A stretch of DNA of 64,000 nucleotides from Campylobacterales bacterium (GTDB lineage Bacteria; Campylobacterota; Campylobacteria; Campylobacterales; QNZT01): positions 67,485-131,484 of the forward strand of contig JALVVN010000009.1 in NCBI GenBank assembly GCA_027023405.1. The letters run 5' to 3'. Positions 38,297 through 48,472 of the stretch are shown here, in pieces. The first letter of the stretch is position 1; each line of letters begins with the position of its first letter. Under the pieces are notes generated by a model, which ran no database searches, was not told the origin of the DNA, and worked only from the letters and a program-made list of their open reading frames with translations. A program made the translations under genes and the position numbers.

Positions 38297-38859
38297 CCTG
38301 AACCTTCAATTTGACTCATTTTTTTTTGAAAAAAGCTCTCGTGAGGATAGAGTTCAATCGCACTCTCTAAATAGTTAAAAGCCGTATTGGTAAAACCATT
38401 TTCAAGAAGCTTAGAGATAAACTCAATAAAATCCTCTTTTTTATCAATAACAATCTTCCCACTAAAGATCAAATCCTCAAAAGCTCTCTTGAAACTTTTT
38501 CTTTCATTGACAAATGACTGAAATTCTTGATAAGTAATATATTCCTCAAATCCCTCACGCATCAGATCACCGAATGTTAAATCATTGCCTACAGCATCGA
38601 CAACAACTTCACCCTCCTTCAGTAGTGTTTCCAGCGTAGTATCAATCTGTTGAATTTGACGCTTGAGTGCTCCCTGATAGAGTTCAAACAGTGTTTGAGC
38701 TCCCATTTCATCCTCGAGAGCCATATCGGCAATCATCAAGAAGACTTTTGCTTCTAGATCATAAGGCTCGCTTTGCAACACTTCAGAATAGAGTTTCATA
38801 GCCTCACGATATTCTCCTTTTAAAAATAGAGAATGCGCTCTCTTTTTTAAATACTTCAA
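38293..38859 (-). CDS. TPR-like helical protein of unknown function
   Basis: This soluble helical protein of about 188 residues has one clear TPR-like repeat near the start (AHSLFLKGEYREAMKLYSEVLQSEPYDLEAKVFL) and a C-terminal NTAFNYLESAIELYPHESFFQKKM that could be another. The ORF track starts at a TTG 30 bases further upstream, overlapping the Nfu-like gene by 26 bp; I prefer TTG at 38859, with CAGGATTAAG just upstream and only 4 bp after the previous stop. Function unknown; context suggests only co-expression with murE. Confidence 0.7.
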   Translation of the reverse strand: MKYLKKRAHSLFLKGEYREAMKLYSEVLQSEPYDLEAKVFLMIADMALEDEMGAQTLFELYQGALKRQIQQIDTTLETLLKEGEVVVDAVGNDLTFGDLMREGFEEYITYQEFQSFVNERKSFKRAFEDLIFSGKIVIDKKEDFIEFISKLLENGFTNTAFNYLESAIELYPHESFFQKKMSQIEGSG

Positions 38860-38863
38860 TCTC

Positions 38864-39151
38864 TTAATCCTGCTTGGCAATTTCTTCAATCATATCCTCC
38901 ATCCCTGGGACGATGTTGATCACTTCAATCTCTGGATGAATATCCATTCTTAGCTGTCTCTCAATACCATATTTAAGCGTCTGATTGCTGGCACTACAAC
39001 CTACACAGGCACCTTCGAGCTGTACAAATACTTTGCCATTTTTAATATCAAGGAGTCTCATACCACCACCGTCAAGTGCTAACATTGGCTTTACTTTTTC
39101 CAAAGATTTCTCTACGACAGGTCTCAACTCTTCATCACTAAATGGAATCAT
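38864..39151 (-). CDS. NifU C-terminal domain (Nfu-type) Fe-S scaffold protein
   Basis: This 95-residue Nfu domain holds a [4Fe-4S] cluster at the CVGCSAS motif and hands it to target proteins. The pattern VEKSLEKVKPMLALDGGGMRLLDIKNGKVFVQLEGACVGC is typical. A -10 (TGTTAAAAT, 39179-39184) lies about 28 bp upstream. It probably starts the operon with the TPR-like gene and murE. Confidence 0.93.
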   Translation of the reverse strand: MIPFSDEELRPVVEKSLEKVKPMLALDGGGMRLLDIKNGKVFVQLEGACVGCSASNQTLKYGIERQLRMDIHPEIEVINIVPGMEDMIEEIAKQD

Positions 39152-39178
39152 CGATATCTCTCTTTATATTTTTGTACT

Positions 39179-39184
39179 ATTTTA
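39179..39184 (-). promoter_or_regulatory. -10 for nfu-TPR-murE
   Basis: Minus strand TGTTAAAAT, an extended -10 with one mismatch from TATAAT, 28 bp before the nfu-like ATG and downstream of the rplQ terminator. Confidence 0.4.
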
Positions 39185-39224
39185 ACACAAAGTGGTTAAT
39201 AATTAAGTGGGAATATAGAAGAAG

Positions 39225-39249
39225 TGAAGATCGGTTGATCCGATCTTCA
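39225..39249 (-). terminator. terminator of the ribosomal superoperon
   Basis: TGAAGATCGG and CCGATCTTCA form a 10-bp stem with a 5-nt loop, 14 bp after the rplQ stop. There is no U-run after it on the minus strand. It separates the ribosomal genes from nfu-murE. Confidence 0.6.
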
Positions 39250-39262
39250 TAAAAGAAAAATG

Positions 39263-39613
39263 CTATACGAACTCGATAATAGCCATCTCTGCCGCATCAC
39301 CGCGTCGCATTCGTGTTTTGATAATTCGTGTATAGCCACCATTTCGTTCTTTGTAAGTAGGAGCAATCTCTTCAACTACTTTTTTTGTTGCCTCTTTGTC
39401 CTGCAAAAGAGCGAATACAACACGGTGTGCATTAAAATCACCTACTCTTGCTTTTGTTACTAATTTTTCAATAAAACTTCTTAGCTCTTTCGCCTTAGGA
39501 AGTGTCGTCTCGATTCTCTTTTGCTCAATTAATGCAATTGAGAGGTTTTTCAAGAGCGCCTTTCTATGCGAAGAGGTTCTACTAAGCTTTCTATATCCAT
39601 GCTTATGTCTCAT
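39263..39613 (-). CDS. rplQ: 50S ribosomal protein L17
   Basis: This 116-residue protein begins [37 protein letters not shown], the invariant L17 N-terminus, and binds 23S rRNA near the exit tunnel. It lies 3 bp after rpoA and is the last gene of the superoperon. Confidence 0.98.
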   Translation of the reverse strand: MRHKHGYRKLSRTSSHRKALLKNLSIALIEQKRIETTLPKAKELRSFIEKLVTKARVGDFNAHRVVFALLQDKEATKKVVEEIAPTYKERNGGYTRIIKTRMRRGDAAEMAIIEFV

Positions 39614-39616
39614 ATC

Positions 39617-40630
39617 TTACGCCTCACTTTTTTCTGTTTTTAACTCTTGGATTTTCGATACCAAGGCTTTTTGGAAATCATCTTCAAATTTATACCCGAC
39701 CGGAAAACCTAACGCTTCCAATTTACCAGTAATCTCTTCGAATGATTTTTTACCTAAATTTTTGAGCCCTTTAAGCTCCAACTCACTCATCATACTAAGT
39801 TCTGCAATATATTTGATATTTGCCCTATCTAAGCAGTTAAAGCTTCGTGCACTCAAGTTCATCACACTCACATCTTGAAGCAATTTTTTTAGATCAGCAG
39901 AGTTCTCAAAATCATCTTCGATCGTCGTTACATCGATATCAATTGCCTTTGAAAAAACAGCAATCTGACTATTAAAAGCTTCAATCGCCTCTTTAAAAGC
40001 TTGAACAGGAGCAATCTGACCATCTGTTTCTATATCAAAAACAATCTTTTCAAATGTCGGATCATCCTCTACCAAAACATTCTCAATTTTATAGAGTGCT
40101 TTTCTAACCGGCGTAAAGAATGCATCTACAGCAATATACTCTTCCGGTACACTTTCTCTAAACTCTTCGCTAGGGACATAACCGATCCCTTTTTCAATAA
40201 TCAATGAGAAATTTAGCTCTGCATCCTCATTGATCGTTGCCAAATGTTGTTCAGGTGTCACAACTTCTACAAGATCATTATTGAGATCGCTACCTTTAAT
40301 CTCTTTGTGACCTTTAAAGTTGTAAGAGACCTCAACTCTATTTGAGTCATCGATTATCTTAAAACGAATATTCTTCAAATTTAATATAAAAAGTGCTACA
40401 TCCTCAAGCATACCTCGGATACTGTCAAATTCATGCTTTACCCCATCAATTTTGATAGCTGACACTGCATACCCGGCAGAGCACCCATAAAGTAATCTTC
40501 GAAGAGGGTGAGCAACCGTGATTGCAAAACCAGCCTGAAATGGCCACACTTTCACATGTACACGGTTTTCATTGATCTTCTCTATCTCAATTTCATTTGG
40601 GATATACAAAGATGTACTTATTTTTTTCAT
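39617..40630 (-). CDS. rpoA: RNA polymerase alpha subunit
   Basis: Alpha assembles the RNA polymerase core and reads UP elements. The 337-residue protein has the N-terminal dimerisation domain (GFAITVAHPLRRLLYGCSAGYAVSAIKIDGVKHEF), a linker, and the C-terminal domain with LKGLKNLGKKSFEEITGKLEALGF, which has two helices for DNA binding. Between rpsD and rplQ as usual. Confidence 0.98.
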   Translation of the reverse strand: MKKISTSLYIPNEIEIEKINENRVHVKVWPFQAGFAITVAHPLRRLLYGCSAGYAVSAIKIDGVKHEFDSIRGMLEDVALFILNLKNIRFKIIDDSNRVEVSYNFKGHKEIKGSDLNNDLVEVVTPEQHLATINEDAELNFSLIIEKGIGYVPSEEFRESVPEEYIAVDAFFTPVRKALYKIENVLVEDDPTFEKIVFDIETDGQIAPVQAFKEAIEAFNSQIAVFSKAIDIDVTTIEDDFENSADLKKLLQDVSVMNLSARSFNCLDRANIKYIAELSMMSELELKGLKNLGKKSFEEITGKLEALGFPVGYKFEDDFQKALVSKIQELKTEKSEA

Positions 40631-40646
40631 TTTTAACCCTTATCTA

Positions 40647-41273
40647 TTATTTAGAGTATAGCTCAACGATCAATCTCTCTTCTACCGGTATCACTACCTC
40701 TTCTCTATCTGGGACTCTTGTGTAGATTCCATAACCTTTGTCAAGTTCCACATCAACCCACTCAACAATACCGGTTTGTGCAGTCAATTCACCCGCTCGT
40801 ACGATTTGTGGATTCTTTTTTGACTTTTCTCGAATCTCAATTTTTTGTCCAGCCTTCACACGATAGGAAGGGATATCGACTTTTTTTCCATCTACCAAAA
40901 TATGACCATGTGTAACTAATTGTCTTGCAAACGCTCTTGTTGTTGCAAATCCCATACGATACACAACATTGTCTAAGCGTCTCTCAAGGAGCTTGACCAA
41001 ATTTGCACCGGTATTACCATCCATCTTATTAGCATCAGAGAATAATCTTCTAAACTGTTTCTCACTCACACCATACATGAATTTAGCTTTTTGCTTCTCT
41101 CGAAGTTGTAAACCATATTCACTTATTTTACTTCTTCGTTGACCATGTTGTCCCGGAGGATAAGGTCTCTTATCCAAAGCACTTTTTCCTGCCAATCTTC
41201 GTTCGCCTTTTAGCGCTAGACTGACACCTAATCGTCTCTCTATTTTCTCTACTGGACCTCTATATCTTGCCAT
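40647..41273 (-). CDS. rpsD: 30S ribosomal protein S4
   Basis: S4 nucleates 30S assembly on 16S rRNA. It has 208 residues, starts [26 protein letters not shown] and holds an S4 RNA-binding domain ([34 protein letters not shown]). No zinc cysteines are present at the N-terminus. Confidence 0.98.
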   Translation of the reverse strand: MARYRGPVEKIERRLGVSLALKGERRLAGKSALDKRPYPPGQHGQRRSKISEYGLQLREKQKAKFMYGVSEKQFRRLFSDANKMDGNTGANLVKLLERRLDNVVYRMGFATTRAFARQLVTHGHILVDGKKVDIPSYRVKAGQKIEIREKSKKNPQIVRAGELTAQTGIVEWVDVELDKGYGIYTRVPDREEVVIPVEERLIVELYSK

Positions 41274-41282
41274 TACCTACCC

Positions 41283-41675
41283 CTATACTCTTCTTCGTTT
41301 TGGCGGTCTACAACCGTTATGTGGGAGAGGTGTAACATCTTTGAGATACATTACTCTAATTCCCTCTGTTGCACCGACACTTTTCACTGCAGTCTCTCGA
41401 CCACCACCGGGACCTTGGACTTTAATACCAACCTCTTTGATACCATGCTCCATCGCCTTACTCATCGCGTCTTCTACCGCTTGCTGAGCTGCATAAGGAG
41501 TCGATTTCTTACTTCCTTTAAACCCTAGTCCACCGGCGCTACTCCAAGCAATTGCATTACCCATCTCATCAGTAATCGTGATCATTGTGTTGTTAAAGGT
41601 TGCAGAGATATGCACAATACCTTTGGCGATATTCTTTTTAACAACCTTTTTTCGTGTTACTTTTCTTTTTGCCAT
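41283..41675 (-). CDS. rpsK: 30S ribosomal protein S11
   Basis: This 130-residue S11 carries the typical [22 protein letters not shown] and the C-terminal [16 protein letters not shown], and forms part of the 30S platform. Spacing to rpsM is 15 bp. Confidence 0.98.
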   Translation of the reverse strand: MAKRKVTRKKVVKKNIAKGIVHISATFNNTMITITDEMGNAIAWSSAGGLGFKGSKKSTPYAAQQAVEDAMSKAMEHGIKEVGIKVQGPGGGRETAVKSVGATEGIRVMYLKDVTPLPHNGCRPPKRRRV

Positions 41676-41690
41676 TTATATCATCCTCAC

Positions 41691-42053
41691 TTAAGCTGCA
41701 CCGACAGTTTTTCTTCTGCCTTTTCGTGTTCGTGCGTTTGTTTTGGTTTTTTGACCTCTTACAGGAAGGCCTCTTCTGTGTCGTAATCCACGATAAATAC
41801 CCAAATCTTTCAGTGCCTTAATATCCATTGCCACTTTTTTACGAAGATCACCCTCGACCTGATATTTATCTTGAATTTCATTACGAATACTCGCAACTTC
41901 AGCTTCACTTAACTCATGTACTCTTTTATCATATGAGATACCAGTTGCATCGAGTATTTTTCTTGATGTTGTCAATCCGATACCATATATATAGGTAAGC
42001 CCATATTCTACTCTCTTCTTTTTCGGTAAATCCACACCAGCAATTCTTGCCAT
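41691..42053 (-). CDS. rpsM: 30S ribosomal protein S13
   Basis: This 120-residue S13 begins [26 protein letters not shown] and ends in a basic tail ([16 protein letters not shown]) that contacts tRNA in the 30S head. It begins 2 bp after the rpmJ stop. Confidence 0.98.
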   Translation of the reverse strand: MARIAGVDLPKKKRVEYGLTYIYGIGLTTSRKILDATGISYDKRVHELSEAEVASIRNEIQDKYQVEGDLRKKVAMDIKALKDLGIYRGLRHRRGLPVRGQKTKTNARTRKGRRKTVGAA

Positions 42054-42055
42054 GC

Positions 42056-42169
42056 TTATCCTTGTCTCTGTTTATGTTTTGGATTGCTACAGATTACTCT
42101 GACAGCACCTCTTCGTTTGATAATTTTACAATTATCACACATCTTCTTGACTGAAGGTCTCACTTTCAT
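42056..42169 (-). CDS. rpmJ: 50S ribosomal protein L36
   Basis: This 37-residue gene is too short for the ORF track. It reads [37 protein letters not shown]. The zinc ligands are C11, C14, C27 and H32, the C+ form. AAGGATATAAG precedes the ATG. It is followed by rpsM after 2 bp and preceded by a 228-bp gap. Confidence 0.97.
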   Translation of the reverse strand: MKVRPSVKKMCDNCKIIKRRGAVRVICSNPKHKQRQG

Positions 42170-42397
42170 CTTATATCCTTGATCTTAAAAGCTAAAAGCT
42201 TCTATTAGCTAATTAATTATTAGCACCGATAAACTTTTTCTATTTCCACTATTATACAACAACGAACGAAATGGAATGAAGATCAACCATTCATTCCAAC
42301 AGTTGAAAAAAGCGTGGTACCTTTTGCAACTCTTCTTCTTACAGTTCCGTCATTCGTGCAATAGAGCCGGCAATTATAGCCAAGCAAAGGTTAAAAA
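42170..42397 (-). promoter_or_regulatory. intergenic gap in the superoperon with candidate promoters and a hairpin
   Basis: This 228-bp spacer between infA and rpmJ is unusually long among genes 0-50 bp apart. On the minus strand there are two TATAAT boxes: 42373-42378 (just after infA) and 42251-42256 (82 bp before rpmJ). Between them lies a hairpin, TGGAATGAA-loop-TTCATTCCA (42272-42298), plus GTTGCAAAAG...CTTTTTTCAAC. It may hold the alpha-operon promoter or a regulatory leader. I see no tRNA. Confidence 0.5.
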
Positions 42398-42616
42398 CTA
42401 CTTATATCTAAAAGTAATTCTTCCTTTATCCAAGCTATATGGGGTCAACTCTACTTTCACACGATCACCAAGCATAATTTTGATATAGTGCATACGCATT
42501 TTCCCGGCGATATGACACAATACTTTATGTCCATTATCTAGCTCAACCATAAAAGTTGCATTCGGCAATGCCTCAACAACTGTACCGTCAATCTCAATTA
42601 CATCATCTTTTGCCAC
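42398..42616 (-). CDS. infA: translation initiation factor IF-1
   Basis: IF-1 is an S1-domain (OB fold) protein of 72 residues that binds the 30S A site. It begins [47 protein letters not shown], the family signature. It lies 12 bp after map. Confidence 0.97.
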   Translation of the reverse strand: MAKDDVIEIDGTVVEALPNATFMVELDNGHKVLCHIAGKMRMHYIKIMLGDRVKVELTPYSLDKGRITFRYK

Positions 42617-42628
42617 TCTTTACTCCTC

Positions 42629-43390
42629 TTAAAACTGTGATAATATTTCAGCCTTGCCACCGATAATCGCAACCGTATGCTCATAGTGGCTACCTCTCAA
42701 TCCATCTTCAGAAACAACAGACCACTTATCTTCAAGAATTTTAGCTGTTGACAACTTTTGACAGATCATCGGCTCTAGACAAAACACCATCCCCTCTTTA
42801 ATCTTTGGTCCCTGTTTCGGGTTGGGTACTTCCAGATAATTCGGAATCTCCGGCTCTTCATGCGGCTTACGACCGATACCATGTCCACAAAAGCCATGTA
42901 GAGGAACATACCCACGATCAACAATAAACTGTTCAATCGCATAACTGAGCTCTTTGAAACGCATACCAACTTTAATAATATCTATCGCGTACAGTAGGGT
43001 ATCATATGCACAAGATATCAGCTTTTCATCCTCTTCAGAAATCTTTCCGATTGGTATCGTAATAGCAGCATCACCAAACCACCCATCTTTTTCCACACCA
43101 ATATCCAGACCCAGGATATCTCCCTCTTTCAACTTTGTATCATTTGGAATACCATGGATAATCACTTCATTGAGAGAGGTACAAACACCTGCAGGAAAGC
43201 CGTAAAGTCCCTTAAATGCCGGCTTTGCATCATCAAGAGAGACAATAAACTCTTCACCCATCTCATTGACCTCTTTGAGACTCATTCCCGGTCTTACATA
43301 GGATCGAAGATGGTGAAGTGTTCTCGCAACATAAGAGTTTGAAACCCTCAGTTTTTCAATTTCTGAGGGTTTCCTAATTGCTATAGCCAT
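42629..43390 (-). CDS. map: methionine aminopeptidase, type I
   Basis: Map removes the start methionine from new proteins. The 253-residue protein keeps the five metal ligands in LGLDIGVEKDGWFGDAA (Asp pair), GFCGHGIGRKPHEEPE (His and the adjacent His), FCLEPM (Glu) and a C-terminal Glu in SHYEHTVAI. It lies 4 bp after secY. Confidence 0.97.
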   Translation of the reverse strand: MAIAIRKPSEIEKLRVSNSYVARTLHHLRSYVRPGMSLKEVNEMGEEFIVSLDDAKPAFKGLYGFPAGVCTSLNEVIIHGIPNDTKLKEGDILGLDIGVEKDGWFGDAAITIPIGKISEEDEKLISCAYDTLLYAIDIIKVGMRFKELSYAIEQFIVDRGYVPLHGFCGHGIGRKPHEEPEIPNYLEVPNPKQGPKIKEGMVFCLEPMICQKLSTAKILEDKWSVVSEDGLRGSHYEHTVAIIGGKAEILSQF

Positions 43391-43394
43391 GAAA

Positions 43395-44654
43395 CTATAT
43401 GCCCGTTACGCCAAGCGTATCATACTTGTTCATATAGATTTGCGCTTCGATTTTACGCATCGTATCAAGCGCGACTTGGACAACAATCAAAACGGCGACA
43501 CCACCGAAGTAGAAAGGAATACCTATCGCTTTGATCAGGATAAAAGGCAATGTTGCAATCAATCCCAAATAGATCGCACCACCCAAAGTCAAACGACTTG
43601 CAACACCGTTGATAAAATCTTCTGTTGCTTTACCTGGACGAACACCGGGAATAAAACCACCCTGTTTTTTGAGATTTTCTGAGATATCTTTGGCATTAAA
43701 AACGATAGACGCATAAAAAAATGCAAAAAAGATAACCCCCAAAAACATCAAAATATTGAAAAGATATCCACCGGGAGTCAATGCGTCCGAAATCGCAAGT
43801 AGGATCGGATTTGTACTTCCACGAAGCAGTGTAGCTGGCATCATCAAAATAGCCGATGCAAAGATCGGAGGAATTACGCCCGAGAGATTCACTTTAATCG
43901 GAATATAGTTCATCACCCGTTTGTTTTGATTATCCATCATCGTTTTGCGCGAATAGGAGATCGGCACACGCCGTTCACCCAACTCAACATAGATGATAAC
44001 AGCGATCGTACCTAAAATAATCAAGAACATGCCTATCACTGAGAGGAAATTAAGATCACCGGTATTAATCAGTTTAATTGTATTGGAGATAGCTGCCGGA
44101 ATACCTGAGACAATACCCGCAAAGATAATCAATGAGATACCGTTTCCTATACCTCTTTGCGTAATTTGCTCACCAATCCACATTAAAAGCATCGTACCCG
44201 CTAGCATCGAAAAAGCTGCAACCGGTACAAATGTCCCCATATCGATCATAATCGCACTCTCACCGCCACTCCCCATACTTCGAAGTCCCATAGAGACACC
44301 GATTGCCTGTAAAAGTGTAATAACAACAGTTGCATAGCGAATGATCTGCATATACTTTACCATACCGTCTCGTTCTTTTTTCATTTGACCGATGTTAGGG
44401 AAAGTTGCTGCAAGGAGTTCCATAATAATTGAAGCTGTAATATAAGGCATAATACCAAGAGAGATAATACTCAATCGCCTAATTGCGTTTCCTGAGAACA
44501 TGTTCACCATTCCCAAGGCATTATTAGAGTTTGAGTCAAAAAAATGTTTAATCACATCTACATTCACACCCGGAACCGGCACATAGGAGAGAATCCTATA
44601 TGCAAATAAGAACCCAAGTGTAATGAGTATCTTATGGGTTAGCTCTTTGCTCAT
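43395..44654 (-). CDS. secY: preprotein translocase subunit SecY
   Basis: SecY is the channel of the Sec translocon in the inner membrane. The 419-residue protein shows about ten transmembrane helices. [33 protein letters not shown] is the conserved second and third helix region, and the C-terminal YGDR-like cytoplasmic loop is [11 protein letters not shown] at the end. It starts 4 bp inside rplO and adk is absent after it, as in Campylobacter. Confidence 0.97.
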   Translation of the reverse strand: MSKELTHKILITLGFLFAYRILSYVPVPGVNVDVIKHFFDSNSNNALGMVNMFSGNAIRRLSIISLGIMPYITASIIMELLAATFPNIGQMKKERDGMVKYMQIIRYATVVITLLQAIGVSMGLRSMGSGGESAIMIDMGTFVPVAAFSMLAGTMLLMWIGEQITQRGIGNGISLIIFAGIVSGIPAAISNTIKLINTGDLNFLSVIGMFLIILGTIAVIIYVELGERRVPISYSRKTMMDNQNKRVMNYIPIKVNLSGVIPPIFASAILMMPATLLRGSTNPILLAISDALTPGGYLFNILMFLGVIFFAFFYASIVFNAKDISENLKKQGGFIPGVRPGKATEDFINGVASRLTLGGAIYLGLIATLPFILIKAIGIPFYFGGVAVLIVVQVALDTMRKIEAQIYMNKYDTLGVTGI

Positions 44655-45055
44655 TTATCCATACCGCTCGTGGTAATATTTTCATCTTTAATTTTAGCGT
44701 TTAGAGCTTTTGCATTTTTTCCGATCAATTTGACTCGTTTAATAGCACTGCTCATTTTATGTACTTCACGGATAGCATCCATAGTAATTTCATCAAGAGC
44801 AGCGACTTTTTCATTGCGATCTACATTGATACTATAAGGTTTCACTATACGAGAGCTAAAACCTACTTTCGGTAGTCTTCTTTGAAGCGGTTGCTGTCCA
44901 CCTTCAAAACCTCTTTTTTGCTTATAACCTGTACGACTCTTTTGTCCCTTATTTCCACGAGTTGCGGTTTTACCCATACCGCTTCCCTGTCCACGACCAA
45001 CTCTTTTTGTTTTATGTGTTGATCCATTTGCGGGTGTTAAATTATCTAATGCCAT
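44651..45055 (-). CDS. rplO: 50S ribosomal protein L15
   Basis: L15 of 134 residues begins [43 protein letters not shown], its usual glycine- and basic-rich extended arm. The last 4 bp overlap the secY start. Confidence 0.97.
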   Translation of the reverse strand: MALDNLTPANGSTHKTKRVGRGQGSGMGKTATRGNKGQKSRTGYKQKRGFEGGQQPLQRRLPKVGFSSRIVKPYSINVDRNEKVAALDEITMDAIREVHKMSSAIKRVKLIGKNAKALNAKIKDENITTSGMDK

Positions 45056-45066
45056 TATTGCTTCCT

Positions 45067-45510
45067 TTACGATTTTATCATAGTAAGCGCTTTGACAGTT
45101 GCTCTTACCACATTTGCAGGATTGTTAGACCCAAGTGACTTAGTAAGGATATCTTTGATTCCGGCAAGTTCAAGAACCGGTCTAGTTGCACCACCGGCAA
45201 TGACACCTGTACCCTCACTCGCCGGTTTCAACAAGATTCGACTTGCATTAAACTTCACTTCAATGTCATGTGCAATGGTAGAACCTTGTACATTTACTTT
45301 AACAAGATTTTTAAATGCATCGTCAACCGCCTTTTTGATCGCGTCAGGTACCTCTTTTGCTTTTCCTGAACCATAACCAACGATACCATCTCTATTACCT
45401 ACAACGACAAGCGCAGTAAATCGGAATCTTCTACCACCTTTAACAACCTTGGTTACTCTTCCGATATTAACGATTGCTTCTTCAAACTCTTCTCTATTAA
45501 TATTTTCCAT
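45067..45510 (-). CDS. rpsE: 30S ribosomal protein S5
   Basis: S5 is needed for fidelity and mRNA unwinding. The N-terminus [31 protein letters not shown] starts at the ATG at 45510 (or 45513). The ORF track start at 45534 overlaps rplR by 17 bp and adds nine non-conserved residues, so I reject it. The product has 147 residues. Confidence 0.95.
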   Translation of the reverse strand: MENINREEFEEAIVNIGRVTKVVKGGRRFRFTALVVVGNRDGIVGYGSGKAKEVPDAIKKAVDDAFKNLVKVNVQGSTIAHDIEVKFNASRILLKPASEGTGVIAGGATRPVLELAGIKDILTKSLGSNNPANVVRATVKALTMIKS

Positions 45511-45517
45511 CATGACT

Positions 45518-45874
45518 CTATACCCCAATCCCATTCTCTCTTAAAGCATCCGCAAATGCCGCTACTACACCATGGTAATCATTACCGCGTCTATCATAGA
45601 CCACAGACTCCACACCTGCTTTTTTAAGTGCCTCAGCTAATGCTTTTGCAACAACAGTTGCTGACTCTTTATTGGCTTTTTGACCCAGCTTTTTACCGTC
45701 AACTCCTGCGATTGTAACACCGTCAACATCATTGATTGCCTGTGCGTATAAAAATCTATTGGATTTAAATAGTGCTACTCTGGGTCGCACTGCCGTACCG
45801 GATATCTTACCTCGAATCCTTCTGATTCTTCGCTCTTTTTGTGCATTTTTCAGTTTTAATAATTTTGTTCTCAT
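45518..45874 (-). CDS. rplR: 50S ribosomal protein L18
   Basis: L18, 118 residues, contacts 5S rRNA. The C-terminal [25 protein letters not shown] is diagnostic. It is 9 bp after rplF and is followed by rpsE. Confidence 0.97.
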   Translation of the reverse strand: MRTKLLKLKNAQKERRIRRIRGKISGTAVRPRVALFKSNRFLYAQAINDVDGVTIAGVDGKKLGQKANKESATVVAKALAEALKKAGVESVVYDRRGNDYHGVVAAFADALRENGIGV

Positions 45875-45883
45875 CTACTATCC

Positions 45884-46420
45884 CTATTTCGCCGCTGTTT
45901 TACCGGCTTTTCTAATGATATGTTCATCCACATACTTGACACCTTTTCCTTTGTATGGCTCCGGCGGTCTAAAACTTCTAATCTCTGCCGCTACTTGACC
46001 CACAACCTGCTTATCATCGCCACTGACTGAAATAATATTTTTCTCAACAGCAATTTTTACATCTTTTGGAAAATCGTAGTTGATAGGATGAGAGAATCCC
46101 AAATGGAGTTCAAGCACATTCCCTTTGACTGCAGCTTTGTAACCGACACCGTTGATCTCTAGATCTTTCTTATAGCCCTGTGTAATTCCAATCACAACAT
46201 TATTTGCTAAAGATCGAAAAGTTCCCCAAAATGCTCTATCTTGTCGATCGTCACTCTTAGGTGCAAAAATGATTTCACCATCTTTGACTTCAACATTTAC
46301 AAAGCCTTTGGTATCTAACTCTTTTTGGACATTTCCTTTTTTAAAGGTTAACACATTACCATCCAATTTTACTTCTACACCATCAGGTATAACGACAGGT
46401 TGTTTTCCTATTCTTGACAT
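45884..46420 (-). CDS. rplF: 50S ribosomal protein L6
   Basis: L6, 178 residues, has two related domains. [29 protein letters not shown] opens it and [26 protein letters not shown] ends it, close to the sarcin-ricin loop in the ribosome. Spacing to rpsH is 51 bp, longer than most in this operon. Confidence 0.98.
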   Translation of the reverse strand: MSRIGKQPVVIPDGVEVKLDGNVLTFKKGNVQKELDTKGFVNVEVKDGEIIFAPKSDDRQDRAFWGTFRSLANNVVIGITQGYKKDLEINGVGYKAAVKGNVLELHLGFSHPINYDFPKDVKIAVEKNIISVSGDDKQVVGQVAAEIRSFRPPEPYKGKGVKYVDEHIIRKAGKTAAK

Positions 46421-46471
46421 ATTATTCCTTTTTACTTGTCTACGATTTCTCGAATGCCGTAAATCTAAAGA

Positions 46472-46870
46472 TTACCAGACACTACAGATAATCTCACCGC
46501 CAACTTTATTTTCAAATGCTACTTCATTACTCAAAACACCTTTAGATGTACTGACAATAATCGTACCATAACCGTTTTTAAATCTTTTTATCTCCTCCGC
46601 ACCCTTATAGACTCGTCGTCCAGGTTTAGAGATGCGTTTGAGTTCATTAATCACTTGATTTCCGTTATCATCATACTTTAATACTACTTTAATGAACTTT
46701 TTATTTCCATCTGCTTCAACAACATTATAGCTGTCAATATATCCTTTTTCATCGAGGATTTTTACAACAGACTCTACTAGCTTAGAGTGGAGCAACTCTG
46801 TCACTTCCAATTTTCTCATTGAAGCATTTCTTATTCGTGTGAGCGCGTCGGCTACTAGATCATTTACCAT
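46472..46870 (-). CDS. rpsH: 30S ribosomal protein S8
   Basis: S8 of 132 residues binds the central domain of 16S rRNA and represses the spc operon in E. coli. It begins [20 protein letters not shown] and ends [36 protein letters not shown]. Confidence 0.98.
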   Translation of the reverse strand: MVNDLVADALTRIRNASMRKLEVTELLHSKLVESVVKILDEKGYIDSYNVVEADGNKKFIKVVLKYDDNGNQVINELKRISKPGRRVYKGAEEIKRFKNGYGTIIVSTSKGVLSNEVAFENKVGGEIICSVW

Positions 46871-46882
46871 TATTGCTTCTCC

Positions 46883-47068
46883 TTACCAGCTCGATTTTTT
46901 CATACCGGGAATTTTTCCCTCATTTGCCATCTTTCTGAGACAAATTCTGCAAATGCCGAAATCTCTATAGACCGAATGTGGTCTCCCGCAGATTTGACAT
47001 CGTGTATATGCTCTTACAGCAAACTTAGGTTTTCTCTTTGCTTTTGCAATCATCGACTTCTTCGCCAT
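46883..47068 (-). CDS. rpsN: 30S ribosomal protein S14, zinc-binding type
   Basis: This short S14 of 61 residues carries two CxxC pairs, in [26 protein letters not shown], that bind zinc, unlike the longer E. coli form. The ATG shares one base with the rplE stop. Confidence 0.97.
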   Translation of the reverse strand: MAKKSMIAKAKRKPKFAVRAYTRCQICGRPHSVYRDFGICRICLRKMANEGKIPGMKKSSW

Positions 47069-47616
47069 TATTCACGCCCCTTTTCAAACGGCATTCCGAA
47101 CTTCTCTAAAAGACCAAAAGCCATTTTATCATCATCTGTTGTTGTTACGAAAGTAATATTCATTCCATGCACTTTTAAAATATCATCAAATTTCACCTCA
47201 GGAAAAACCAATTGCTCATCCAAACCGAAACTGTAATTACCTCTACCGTCAAATCCTTTACGAGACACACCTCTAAAATCCTTTACTCTCGGCAGAGTAA
47301 TAGATATCAATTTATCCAAGAAAGTGTACATTCTCTCACCGCGAAGAGTGACCTTTACTCCAACAGGAAAGTTTTCACGAAGTTTAAATCCTGCAATAGA
47401 TTTTTTCGCTTTTGTAACAACAGCATGTTGACCCGCAATCAAGGAGATTATATCAACCACATTTTGCAACACTTTGCTATCTTTTGCTTCTTCACTTGCA
47501 CCTACACTGATTGAGATTTTCTCGAGTGCCGGTATCATCATTGGATTTTTAATGTCAAAATCTTTTGCAAGCTCTGCTCGAATACTCTCTTTATACTTAT
47601 CTAATAATCTTGCCAT
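47068..47616 (-). CDS. rplE: 50S ribosomal protein L5
   Basis: L5, 182 residues, holds 5S rRNA and contacts the P-site tRNA. The pattern [49 protein letters not shown] is typical. It lies 4 bp after rplX. Confidence 0.98.
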   Translation of the reverse strand: MARLLDKYKESIRAELAKDFDIKNPMMIPALEKISISVGASEEAKDSKVLQNVVDIISLIAGQHAVVTKAKKSIAGFKLRENFPVGVKVTLRGERMYTFLDKLISITLPRVKDFRGVSRKGFDGRGNYSFGLDEQLVFPEVKFDDILKVHGMNITFVTTTDDDKMAFGLLEKFGMPFEKGRE

Positions 47617-47620
47617 CTAC

Positions 47621-47854
47621 TTAACCCTCTACTTTTGCAACATTGGATATATGAATAGGCATCTCTCTGGACTCAAATCCGCCTTTTGGGTTTTGTTCGG
47701 TCGCTTTGACCGCCTTTTTTGCAATCTTGCATCCAGAAACAATAACTTGTGAAGTTTTTGGCATTACCTTCAATACTTCACCCTCTTTCCCTCTATCATC
47801 ACCGGCGATAATCTTAACTTTATCACCTTTTTTTATTTTTAATTTGATTGCCAT
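47621..47854 (-). CDS. rplX: 50S ribosomal protein L24
   Basis: L24 of 77 residues is a KOW-domain protein ([35 protein letters not shown]) that starts 50S assembly. It overlaps the rplN stop by 1 bp. Confidence 0.97.
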   Translation of the reverse strand: MAIKLKIKKGDKVKIIAGDDRGKEGEVLKVMPKTSQVIVSGCKIAKKAVKATEQNPKGGFESREMPIHISNVAKVEG

Positions 47855-48222
47855 TACAATACCTCCGGAGCAAGTGATACAATTTTCATAAAACCTGCGT
47901 ATCGTACTTCTCTTCCAATCGGACCGAAAATACGGGTTCCGATAGGCTCACTTTTACCATCTAAGATAACTGCCGCATTTTCATCAAATCGAATCAAAGA
48001 GCCGTTTTCCCGTTGAACCTCTTTTTTTGTTCGTACGATCACAGCCTTGATCACTTGACCTTTTTTGACTTTTCCATCCGGAATCGCTTTTTTAACTGAT
48101 GCAACAATCACATCACCGACACTTGCATATCTTCTCTTCGATCCTCCAAGGACTTTGATACACATGATCTCTTTAGCGCCACTGTTATCAGCAACTGCTA
48201 ATCTTGTAAAACCTTGTATCAT
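47854..48222 (-). CDS. rplN: 50S ribosomal protein L14
   Basis: L14, 122 residues, begins [37 protein letters not shown] and contacts the 30S at the intersubunit bridge. The start overlaps rpsQ by 4 bp. Confidence 0.98.
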   Translation of the reverse strand: MIQGFTRLAVADNSGAKEIMCIKVLGGSKRRYASVGDVIVASVKKAIPDGKVKKGQVIKAVIVRTKKEVQRENGSLIRFDENAAVILDGKSEPIGTRIFGPIGREVRYAGFMKIVSLAPEVL

Positions 48223-48470
48223 GCTCCCACTCCTCTTTCTGTAATCTCTTTTATTCTAAAAGCTTTTCTCTTAGAGAGAGGACGACACTCAATTGCAATA
48301 AGTGTATCACCTACATTTGCTTCATTGTTCTCATCATGCACTAAGTATTTTTTAAATCGTTTTACGATCTTATGATACTTAGGATGCATTACTTTTCTCT
48401 CAACCAAGACAGCAACACTTTTGTCACCACTCTTTTTTATCACTTTACCTTTAATCTCTTTTAAAGCCAT
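48219..48470 (-). CDS. rpsQ: 30S ribosomal protein S17
   Basis: This 83-residue OB-fold protein binds the 5-prime domain of 16S r[45 protein letters not shown] is the signature. It lies 2 bp after rpmC. Confidence 0.97.
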   Translation of the reverse strand: MALKEIKGKVIKKSGDKSVAVLVERKVMHPKYHKIVKRFKKYLVHDENNEANVGDTLIAIECRPLSKRKAFRIKEITERGVGA

Positions 48471-48472
48471 TG

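Noticed and set aside
42276-42488. 70-aa plus-strand ORF over the infA-rpmJ gap
   Set aside because: It overlaps the infA coding region in antisense, lacks a convincing ribosome binding site and has no recognisable pattern. The gap is better explained by regulation.
45511-45534. N-terminal extension of S5 in the ORF track
   Set aside because: The extra codons overlap rplR and are not part of the conserved S5 N-terminus.
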